Assembly (NCBI RefSeq): GCF_020379485.1
Contig: NC_063448.1
Coordinates: 46,137,218-46,201,217, forward strand
Reading direction: 5' to 3'
Length of the DNA: 64,000 nucleotides
From: Brassica napus
Taxonomy: Eukaryota > Streptophyta > Magnoliopsida > Brassicales > Brassicaceae
The notes under the pieces were generated by a model that was given only the letters and a program-made list of their open reading frames with translations, ran no database searches and was not told the DNA's origin. Position 1 is the stretch's first letter, and every line of letters starts with the position of its first letter. Positions 24,169 to 33,716 of the stretch are shown here, piece after piece. Position numbers and translations under genes: made by a program.

Positions 24169-25189
24169 ATCCCGGTTCCGTCCGGGATGGCGGTCAGGGG
24201 ATTCGGTTTTCATCGGTTTTCAAATTAAAAAAAAAAAAACTATATATTTATTTATACATTTCGAAATTCTTTTAGCACCATTCTGTCCTGTAATTACTAA
24301 CTCAAATGTCTCTTTCTATGACGATGAGTAAAATCATCGTCATTCGTCCTTCGACTATCAAGGTTCTCGACAGATGTTCAGCAGTTGCGTGAAGTCCAGG
24401 TTCGTCAGTTTTCTCGGGAGTTATCAGTTTCTTCGGTCATGATTTCGAGGCTATCCAGGAGTGGATATGTGACGTTTCTGCCACCAGCCCACTTCAAGCA
24501 ATCGTTCCACGAGTTTGTTACTGGAGATTATGTGGTGTGTGATATGAGCCATTGGTTGGCATGTGTTGTTGTGTGTACGAGCATATTGACTATTTTGGAG
24601 ATATATTTGTTTTGTGAACTCGTGGAGATCGCTTTTGAATTGGGGTGCAGCAGCTTGCGTTGTGTGGGTGTTGGAGTTACACTTTGGTATGTTTACCAAT
24701 TTTGGCAGTGTTGATCGTTTCAGAGATGTGTCAGTTTGGACAACTGACATAGGACATTGGGAGCTATTTATATCCATCGCAGTGTACCAGTTATGCTTGG
24801 AGGGCCGATTTGTTCGGATATTCATCAGAGATGGAGCTACGTTTTTACGATGTTATCCTTGGGACGGATTGATTGTCAAGGCATCAACTAGTGTTGGATT
24901 GCCTGAGGGCAAGAGTTCCGATTGCTGGAGCAGATGGAAGTTGTTAGTGCATGCATGCTACATACTGAGGAGTTATGGGATACAAGGACATAGAGATTTT
25001 TGACTACCATCTCGATGGTTAAGGCTGATGGACAACATGAGCTGCAGGATCTTCCGGTTATTGCAGAGTATGAGGACATATTTGTGACCTTTGGAACGGT
25101 CACCACATGACACATGAGAAACTCTTGCGATTTGTTTGGAGCAAACAACACCAGTTTCACAAGTTTTATACCGATTAGCACCAACAGAG

Positions 25190-27209
25190 ATGACAAAGCT
25201 GAAAGAGCATGTTGAAGATTCATCAGACAAGGGTTTTATCAGACCGGGTACTTTACCGTGGGGAACATCATCATTGTTGTTGTAAAGAAGAAAGGTGGGA
25301 GTTTCAATTTTGTATCGACTGCAAAGGTCTGAACAAAGTGACCATTAAAGATAAGTATCGCTTCCGCGCGTTGATGATTATTGGATTATTTATAGGAAGT
25401 TTATAGTTCTTGAAGGTTGACATGGCATCAGAACACCATCAGATTACTATATTTGAAGAGTATCTACTGAATGTGAATTTTTGTATACATTATGGATATT
25501 ATGGGACGCAGTGATACCATTTGGCTCGACAAAGGCATCGTTGCATTCATGAAGATATGAATGACGTTTTCGTGAACATTTGGATATGTGTGCGATTGTA
25601 TTCATCGATGACATCCTGATTTATTTTGGAGTAGAAAGGAGATTTGTGAGCATTTTGCGGATTGCATTGGATAAGCCTGGAGAGCATCAGTTATTCGCTA
25701 AGTTGAGGAAGTGTATCTTCTGGCAGAGGAATGTTGTATTTTTGGATAACATGGTTTTGGAAGCAGAATTTTGATGGATTCAAAGAAGATTAATACCGTT
25801 TCGGGAAGGTCGAAACCTAAGAGCGCTACAAAGATCTGCCGTTCTTTTTGGGTTAATAGTGTACTACTGGAAGTTCATCAAGGGTTTCACAGGTTTAGTA
25901 ATGATAAAGACGCGGTTTACATGTAAAGACGTTAAGTGTGGTTGGATAGATTTTTGTTCGAGGAGTTTCACTGAATTGAAGCACAACTAATGAAGACACC
26001 AGTTTTGGGTTCTACTGAGGCTGAGGCTTACTGTGATGTGTCAGATACTGGATTGGAATTAAATTAAGGTATGAGGATTAAGTCATTCATATGCATCACG
26101 CCAGAGAGGCTGTAGTGGTATTTGCGTTATCGTTTTGGAAATCGTAATTGTACGGGAAGGAAATTCAGATTCTCTGGGATTATTAGAATGTGAAATTTAT
26201 CTTCATTTATTAAAAACTTGTACTTGGACAGTGCAGTTGGATTGAGTTTGTAGCAGGCTATAGTCTGGATATCGCATACTATCTGGTAAGGACAACCAGG
26301 TGATAAATGCCTTGGGTAGGCGTATGAGCTGTATCTCAGGAACCAAGAAGGTTCATGAGTTGGAGATTTGCTAGTCTCAGGTTGGGTGCCATTACTATCA
26401 ATGGAGAGACAGATGTCCTTGGGACTTTGGAGCATGCAGTTTTGCTATGGAGGATACACAAGCACAAGTTAGCATTCTGGATTGGTTGAACAGATCGAGA
26501 TTGGGAGTATTGGATATCATACAGCTTTGAGCAGGATATACTTGTACTGAAACCGAGTTTGTGTGTTGGACGATAAGTTGTTAAGAAAAGGAATCTTACA
26601 ACAAACATATCACTCGTGTTTCTCTACCCATCGGGAAGACCAAAGGGTACAAAGATATGAAGAGTTAACTATAATTGGTGTAGTATGAAGATGTTTGTAA
26701 CTACATTACGTCGCGGTGCCAGACATGTTATATGGCAATAACAGAGGATCAGTCATCTATCATGTTATTTTTGAGCTTGCTTTTGCTGGAGTAGAAATGA
26801 GGCATGGTGATTATGGACATTGTTATTGGATTTTAAATCACCATATGTGGAAAGGATGCCACATGGGTAGTCATGGATAGACTTACCAAGTCAGCCCATT
26901 TCCTAAGTAATTAAGAAGATAATCAGGGCTAATCAATTGGAGCAGACCTACATTATTGAGTTTGGGAAGTTTCATGGATGTCAAAATTGTATCAGATTGG
27001 GAATCGAAGTTCACATCTACATTTCAGAGAGCCTTTCGGAAGGCACTTGGGACAAAGATCATATGAGTACATCTTATCACCCGTTGACATATTGTCAGTT
27101 AGAGAGGACTACTGAGAACTTAAATGATATGTTCAGAGATTGCGTGGGATGGAATTTCGGAAACCATCTACCTTTACCAGAGTTTGCCTACATCGACAAT
27201 TATCTTTCG

Positions 27210-27243
<34 letters not shown>

Positions 27244-27460
27244 AACTATACAAGGGTTATTTATGGTAGACCTTATAGTATACCACTTTGTTGGACCAAA
27301 GTGGGGGAGCGACATGAGTTAAAAGTATTAATGGTTCAAAAGACGGCTGAGCAAATGGAAATGCTCAATGATGGGCTTTCGGAATCCCATGACGTCAGAA
27401 GATTTATGCAGCTAAGCGCCATAAATATTTGGAGCTACATATGGGCGACTTAATATACCT
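25190..27460 (+). pseudogene. Degenerate pol: reverse transcriptase and integrase remains
   Basis: Reverse transcriptase traces begin near 25197 (LKEHVE, GFIRP, PWG), pass through LNKVTIKDKY at 25335 and reach the catalytic VFIDDILIYF at about 25592, followed by HQLFAKLRKCIFW. Later, STSYHPLTY and LPEFAYIDNY at 27060-27205 mark the end of the integrase core. GRPYSIPLCWTKVGE at about 27267 is the usual post-core segment. Nearly every stretch is interrupted by stops or frame changes. No protease or gag motif was found upstream. A chromodomain could not be confirmed. Confidence 0.8.
27212..27241 (+). repeat. A-run of about 29 bp inside the integrase remains
   Basis: An uninterrupted A tract sits between FAYIDNYLSS-like and YTRVIYGRPY-like coding, where related integrases have ordinary coding sequence. 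Confidence 0.95.
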
Positions 27461-27902
27461 GAAAATAAGGACATTTCAAGAGGGGCCTAAGACTCAGAAG
27501 ATAAAGGAGCTTAAACCGAGACACATGGAATTGTATCCTGCACTGGAGTGGATTGGATTAGTTGCTTGCAGTTACTTTATCAGCAGTATATCAGCCTTCT
27601 AGGACTTGGTTCATATGACAGCATTGCAAAAGTTGAGAAGGCGCTATAATTATTTTGCAGTTGACGTCAAGTGAGTTCATAAAGATTTTATGGACCTTAT
27701 CATCTATTGAAGATTTTGGATCATCAAGAGAAAACAGTTCGGGGAATGGCGACCGTGTTTGTCCGAGTTCGTTGGGAGGGAGATAAGACTCAGGAGGAGA
27801 CCTGAAAGGCCGAGCGAGGATTAGAATTCGAGGTTTTGGAGGTTTTTCTATGATAACATTGTGTATGTCAGCTTATGACTTGAATTCGGGGACGAATTCC
27901 TT

Positions 27903-27918
27903 GTAAGTGGGGGAGAAT
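27903..27918 (+). promoter_or_regulatory. Polypurine tract before the 3' LTR
   Basis: gtaagtgggggagaat directly precedes the 3' LTR. The purine run would prime plus-strand synthesis. Confidence 0.75.
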
Positions 27919-27973
27919 TGTAATGACCCCAACCCCAGGGTATCTCCAAAGGCCAACTTGTTTTTTTTAAAAA

Positions 27974-28065
<92 letters not shown>

Positions 28066-29594
28066 GAAGACAGACAGCTGAGAGTCACCGGAGCCACCGC
28101 GCCTCGAGGCCACGTTGAGCTCGTCACCACCGTTCGCTGCAGCTTAGAATCGCCGGAAACCGCCATGCAGTTAAGCTTAGTTTCGTCCGTTTAGTAAATC
28201 GACCATAACTTCTTAACCGTTGCGAATATCGTGCATCCAAGCCCATCATCATGTTCCTATCGTCGAGACGAAGCCGTAGACACCAAGCACGCCTCAAACG
28301 GAGCCCGGACGAAGCCGTACGCGCCTCCAGAAAACCGCCCTTGCGCGCGCGTGAAACGCACGCGCCGCCGCCGGAAATCGTCGCCACCGCAGCTCCGCCG
28401 CCGGCCAACTTTCCGGTAAGCCGCCGCCGCAGCTCCGCCGTCGCCGCCGGTGACTGACACCGGTGACTCACCGGCGACTCGGTCAACTCGGCCGAGTCAA
28501 CTCAGTGAGTCAACTCGGTTGACTCGGTTAACCGATCGGTTAGCCGGTTTAAATTGATTTTGGTTCGGTTAGGGTAAACCGGTCGGTTTAGTCAAATTGA
28601 TTTCCGGGTTGACTTTGACCGGGTTGACTTTGACCAGCGGGTTGACTTTTTCGAAAACCTTGACCAGTTCCGTTTTAAACCGTTCGAAAGGCATTCTGAC
28701 TCGAAATTTCGATCTGATTTCAGATTTGGAGTCCATTTGAGCAGCTGGAGTTCATAGATACCACCTCTTATTGTTGCTAAGGTGAGGGTCTATTCCCGAA
28801 CTCCTCTTATTCGGCTTAGGACCTCGAATAAGTATAATTTATTTCTAATGTGTTCCGTCTGTGTGAAATCGAGTCTGTCATTGCTTGTTTAGTTTTAGGT
28901 TCTTTGCATAAACCGGAACTAGGGGGTTGGAGGATTCAACATTGATTGTTTCACTTAATGTAAATTCTTAGCTAGGATTGTTTTTGTTTGGAGACGGATA
29001 CAGAGTCGGACTGCTGTATGCCGGATTGTATGGAGGTCACGGCCAACTTTAGTCGACCGGTTGAACCGTAGACTGGAAGTGTCAATAAATCGTCTACGGG
29101 CGTGTGTTACCGAGCACTTTTTCGGTGTGTGTATGAACCGAGCACCTTTTCGGTAGTGTTTTGGCCTGTTAGTGGGCGGCGAGTGTGCACCTCGCTAGGA
29201 CCATTGTTTGTTGTTTGGGTACTTTAGGTACTGTGTTTGACATGCATTATAATTAAATTATATTTATTCGGAGTGCTATGTCCGGGTCCATGGACTTCGG
29301 GGTGGCATCCCATACCTCACTGAGCGATTCCCCTGTCGCTCACCCCTCACTCTTCCCCTTTTCAGGTGAGACAAACAAGTATGTGATATTTGGACGGACT
29401 TGGTGCTATTGGACTTTTCTTTCGGATTTTATTTGGGCATGGGTGAGAGTTGTCGGGTTTATGGGCTTTTATATTACGGGATATTGTTGGTGGCCCGTCG
29501 TCCTTAGTGTCAGGGAGACGGGTATCACATTGTTGTATGATGACGCGTCGGGGGTGACACGCTGTCCTCCATATAGGAGGTGACGGGTGTCACA
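27919..29594 (+). repeat. 3' LTR
   Basis: 1676 bp. By eye it differs from the 5' LTR by about eight substitutions and a few indels, including an extra copy of an agctccgccg-containing unit near 28390-28450. The near identity points to recent insertion. Confidence 0.93.
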
Positions 29595-29699
29595 TTTTTG
29601 TTCTTTGAAAACAGCACTTCATAGAAAAACGTAACTATCAAATTAATCATCATCATAAAGTTCGCAAAGTATTTACTAAGTTATACAATCTAAACTAGT

Positions 29700-30475
29700 T
29701 AAAGCTCCCCGCTTTGTTAGCGAGATTGGAGCTGATAAAGTTGAGTTCATCTTCAAGAAGCCTAATGGTTTCAGTCTCGGCGGCAGCTACTCCACTCGTT
29801 GTATGGCAAAGCCTGATGCTTCTGTTGATCTTCTCCTCCACTTGCCTAAGGTCAGTCTCTATTTATTATCTCGAAGTTTTGAAATCAATGTTGTGTGTTT
29901 AACTATAGACTGGTGCTTGCAGGAATGTTTTCATGAGAAAGATTACATGAATCATCTATACCATGCCAAGCAATGTCTATATCTTTCTGTAGTTAAATGT
30001 TAAAACCATTTGTTGTTGTCATCGTCCGTTGAGAAAGTTGAATGGTCAGCCTTACAGAACGAGGCGAGGAAGCCAGTCTTAGTTGTTTTCCCAGGTATGT
30101 GTGCTCTAGTTTTGTTTTTCGCTAAGAAAGGTGAGAATGTTTTGACGCTGAGAATGTTGATCACTTTCCTGGATTTTCCATAAGAAAAATACCTTCAGAA
30201 AAATCATTGTTTGATGTTGCAACCTCCCTTCTGTTACTGCAGGTAATGCGGTTTGTTTCAGGAATGTTGAGTTTTCTCTTGTCGAATATGTTGAGACAGC
30301 AGTTTAATGATCATTATGATTTGTTTTGATGATAAAGATGGTGACTCTCTGCCCACGCCGACTTACAACTCAAGCATCTTGGGGGACATGTTTCTGGAGA
30401 AAAAATCTAATCTTCTCAAGAACAGATTATCTCAGTGGGAAGGGTTGCCAGATGCTTTGATATTGCTGAAGGTAT
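29700..30475 (+). pseudogene. NOL6/Nrap-like nucleolar protein gene fragment
   Basis: Exon-like blocks on the plus strand: about 29703-29851 (FVSEIGADKVEFIFKKPNG, then YSTRCMAKPDASVDLLLHLPK), then after an intron 29922-30092 (ECFHEKDYMNHLYHAK, later EKVEWSALQNEARKPVLVVFP), and about 30343-30474 (TPTYNSSILGDMFLEKKSN ... WEGLPDALILLK). The order and motifs match the N-terminal part of plant Nrap/NOL6, a ribosome biogenesis factor (At1g63810 in Arabidopsis, from memory). The second block contains a stop (TAA after VVKC at 30001) with a frame change, and upstream and downstream exons are missing. It therefore looks like a duplicated, truncated copy beside the LTR element. Confidence 0.68.
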
Positions 30476-30522
30476 GTATAGTTAACATGTATTGTCTACC
30501 CTGTGTTTATTCGAGTCTGTAA

Positions 30523-30950
30523 ACGTGTATGCTGAGTTTAGGTGCAGCTGCAATGAAATTAGGAGAGACATTGCCTGTGTGGATTGGGAAATAAAGTTTT
30601 GGTTGAAGATAGCAATGGGTGACGGAGATACGAGTCTGACTCGAGATGGAGGCGGCACCTAGATCAAGCGTAATAGCCGACATCTCGTCAGTTAACGCTT
30701 CTGCAGGCTGTGAAATCCTAGTTCTGACGAGCCAGGGTCTCAAAACGTCAGTGGAGACTCGATGAGCAGGGATGCTGAGTGAGCAAGAAATCCGAGAACC
30801 TCCGTAAAAGATAGCAGCTCCGCTGAGAGGATCGCAGCCAAATTTATGAAGAACCGCCGCGGCGTAATATGATGGAAATGCAGCGGTGACGTAGTATCCA
30901 CGCTCTTTTGGCTTGATGAGCTTGAAGTCAGACTCTTCTGGGAGTCACAG
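30523..30950 (-). pseudogene. Unrecognised coding-like fragment
   Basis: One minus-strand frame stays open for about 140 codons from near 30945 to a TAA at 30524. It encodes segments such as KLIKPKERGYYVTAAFPSYYAAAV and CDPLSGAAIFYGGSRISCS. Base composition is coding-like and richer in GC than its surroundings. There is no in-frame ATG near the start. An upstream minus-strand frame at 31140-30945 (MSGASENGSSETS) might be an earlier exon or an unrelated frame. I do not recognise the family. Confidence 0.4.
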
Positions 30951-31318
30951 GCTCACCAGCAAAGTGGTGGAACAAGTTAAAACCATTGGTGTTTTCCACT
31001 TTGCATTGGTTGGCTCTGTTTTCCCTACCATTAGTAATAGATTCAGTATGTAATGCTTGTCTTTGTACATCTTTAAAATAGCTGTCTGGATTGATGTCTC
31101 TGAAGAACCATTTTCACTGGCTCCACTCATGTTGCTGTAGATGAATATATATAAGTATTCAACTAACTGAGCTTTTGAATTTGCCGGCAAAGAACTCACA
31201 AACTAGGCCACTTGTTTTATACTTTCTAATTTCACATACAGAGCTTTACTTTCTATCAGCGATCATAAAATCAAAAGAGCAATATGCCAAAAACATGTAG
31301 TTTTGCCGAGTTTGAAGA

Positions 31319-33385
31319 TTACTCTCCTTCCACTGCTAAAGCTCTGGAATCATGTAGTTTATCTAGTATCCGCCATGTGACAGCATCAGGAGCCTGACCG
31401 TTCTTCCTCATTTCCTCTATAATCTGGTACGCCTCTCTCCTCAACCCACTTCTGCTACATTCATCGATCACAATGTTATAACACACGACATTAGGAACCG
31501 CTCCAGAATCCGCCAGTTCGTATAGGAAATGGCAAGCGTCACTTAGACTACCAAACCGACAAAGACCTTTCAGAAATGCTGAATACACATACGCATCATG
31601 TCTGCCTGATGGCCATATCACATCGTCCCAGAACCTCTTCGCCGTATCCACCTGACCAGTCAAACACAACCCGTCGATGATAATAGCATAGGTAGTATTA
31701 TCTGCGCTCACACCTGCCTTTGCCATCTGATCAAACACACGCATAGCTTCATCTCCCTTACGGAGCTTGAACAATCCACGCATAACAGCGTTGTATGTAA
31801 CAACACTTGGCTTAAACCCGTTCTCTGGCATAACTCGATTCAACACATCAAGAGCTTCTTCTGCTCTTCCTTGAGTAAGCAAGCCACACATAACAGTAGT
31901 TAAAGTCACAGCATCAGGTGCGCAGAACTTCCCTGTCATCATATCGCCAAGAACTTTCATGGCATCATCCACCCTACCCATCTTGCAAAATCCATCAATG
32001 ACTGTGTTAAGTGTATACTCATCGGGCCTACAGTCTCCCTGAAGCATACTGACCAGAACATTCAGGATCTCTGTCGGATTATCCACTACGCAGAGAGCAC
32101 GTAGGTAGATATTATAGATTCTATTTCTATCTGTTCCTTCTTTCCTCAACATCAGCTCTAGAACATTCCTCGCCTTACCAGTGTCATGCTCCTTACATAG
32201 ACTCTCTACTAAGAGCTTATAAGTATACTCAGACGGGAAAAAACCAAACTCAGATCCCTCTTCTAGCAACTGATAACCTCTCATACACCCATCATCCTTG
32301 CACAAACCATGAATAATAGCATTGTAAGACGTGCTTATAGGTTTTAACCCTTTACACTTCATGATATAAACAATCCTCGCAGCTCCATGGTTCCTCTTAT
32401 ACCGACACAACGAATCCATCATATGCCCGTAAGCAAACTCAACGTTCACGGAATCACACTGTGGCATATCCTCTGCAATCTCGAAAACGTCGTTGAAATA
32501 ACCTTCCCTGCACAAAGAATCAACCAGATTCGCAAAAGCTGCTGACTTCACTGATGCATCAGTCTCATCCTTCATCTCTCCCCAAAGCTCCTCCATCATT
32601 TTCCTTCCTACTTCAAGATCTCTCCTTTTCAAAAACCCACCAATAAGAACACTCAGCGTGAGACAGTTAGGCCTCACGCCACACGCGCGCATTTCGTCGA
32701 ACACCTTATGCGCAACTTCGAGCTCACGAATCTCACAGTACCCACGGATCAGAGTCGTGTACGTCACAACATTTGGTAAATGCCCTCTGCTCCTCATCTC
32801 AAACACAAGCTTATGAGCATCCCTTACTCTATACATCAAACACATCTGATTAATCAAACGATTATAATTCGTCAACGACGGCACGAACTCTCTCTTGACA
32901 CCGATCAAACGTTGCACAACCCTCAACGTGCTCACCGGATCCCCCGAATCGAGCAGCCTCGCGATGATAACGTTGCAGGTACGCTCGTCGGGAATAAAAC
33001 CCGAATCGACGAAGAGGAGACAGCGACGGTGAGCCTCGTCGAATCGCCCGGCGTCGCAGAGAGCGTGGATCACGCTGCTGAGGTTAAGCGAGTCGGGGCG
33101 GTATCCGCGGAGGCAAAGGCCGTCGATGATTCGAAGAGCTTCGTCGGGGCTTTTACGTAGGGTGCAGAGATTGCGTATCCGTCTTCTCCAGTAAGCTCTG
33201 TCGGTTACGCTGCGTCGACGATCTTCTTCTTCTAGTGCATCTTCTTCTTCTATTCGAGGGTCAATAACATGATCGTGTGTTTTCTTGAGGTGGAATACGG
33301 AGGTAGATGAGAAAGAGAGGGGCTTGGAGAAGAAGGTATGGTAGAAGCCATTTTCTTTGGGTCGCAAGCGAGAGATGAAGAACAT
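31319..33385 (-). CDS. Pentatricopeptide repeat protein, At3g18020-like
   Basis: A single uninterrupted 688-residue frame. The first 35 or so residues are Arg/Ser/Phe-rich with few acidic residues, which suggests an organelle targeting peptide, more likely mitochondrial. From about residue 85 to the end come P-class PPR motifs of 35 residues, for example VVTYTTLIRGYCEIRELEVA, TYAIIIDGLC and VVCYNIVIDECSRSGLRREA. No E or DYW domain is seen, so an RNA-binding role in organelle RNA processing or stability is expected rather than editing catalysis. Length and sequence fit Arabidopsis At3g18020 as I remember it, and the WOX1 and NMT1 neighbours support orthology. There is no intron. A LINE begins about 190 bp upstream of the ATG and may have displaced the promoter. 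Confidence 0.93.
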   Translation of the reverse strand: MFFISRLRPKENGFYHTFFSKPLSFSSTSVFHLKKTHDHVIDPRIEEEDALEEEDRRRSVTDRAYWRRRIRNLCTLRKSPDEALRIIDGLCLRGYRPDSLNLSSVIHALCDAGRFDEAHRRCLLFVDSGFIPDERTCNVIIARLLDSGDPVSTLRVVQRLIGVKREFVPSLTNYNRLINQMCLMYRVRDAHKLVFEMRSRGHLPNVVTYTTLIRGYCEIRELEVAHKVFDEMRACGVRPNCLTLSVLIGGFLKRRDLEVGRKMMEELWGEMKDETDASVKSAAFANLVDSLCREGYFNDVFEIAEDMPQCDSVNVEFAYGHMMDSLCRYKRNHGAARIVYIMKCKGLKPISTSYNAIIHGLCKDDGCMRGYQLLEEGSEFGFFPSEYTYKLLVESLCKEHDTGKARNVLELMLRKEGTDRNRIYNIYLRALCVVDNPTEILNVLVSMLQGDCRPDEYTLNTVIDGFCKMGRVDDAMKVLGDMMTGKFCAPDAVTLTTVMCGLLTQGRAEEALDVLNRVMPENGFKPSVVTYNAVMRGLFKLRKGDEAMRVFDQMAKAGVSADNTTYAIIIDGLCLTGQVDTAKRFWDDVIWPSGRHDAYVYSAFLKGLCRFGSLSDACHFLYELADSGAVPNVVCYNIVIDECSRSGLRREAYQIIEEMRKNGQAPDAVTWRILDKLHDSRALAVEGE

Positions 33386-33716
33386 AACTTCTTCACAAGT
33401 GTGTCTGTTTTTGTTTTCAAACTGCGTTTATATGACAACAAGTTACATGTGTTTCTCTTTTTTTGTACTATTGCTCGATTGGGCTAATCCAATTTCATTG
33501 GGCCTACATAGTGTTGTGTATGTATGTAAGTCCCGCCCATTTAAATTAGAGGGCATTAACTTTTCTTTCTGTTGTGAGTAATTTTTTTTGCTAAACTGTA
33601 AATATCATATAAACGATAAGATTTGCAAAGCAAAATATAAGTTTGACACATCTTGACAAAAGAAAGAAAAAAACAAGATGGATCAACAACATCCAAACAA
33701 TGGATAGCTTAAACAC

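Larger units (their letters stand above)
22494..29594 (+). mobile_element. Ty3/gypsy-type LTR retrotransposon, 7.1 kb
   Basis: LTRs at 22494-24146 and 27919-29594 both start TGTAATGACC and end GGTGTCACA. TTTTT flanks both sides (22489-22493 and 29595-29599) as a 5-bp target duplication, though a homopolymer is weak proof. A primer site complementary to initiator Met tRNA (tggtatcagagc) follows LTR1, and a purine run precedes LTR2. The 3.8-kb interior shows degenerate reverse transcriptase and then integrase in gypsy order. Gag and protease are not recognisable; only about 1 kb lies between the primer site and the RT. The element is non-autonomous. Confidence 0.93.

Noticed and set aside
32780..33160. 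126-residue plus-strand frame inside the PPR gene
   Set aside because: Antisense shadow of a long, well-supported coding frame.
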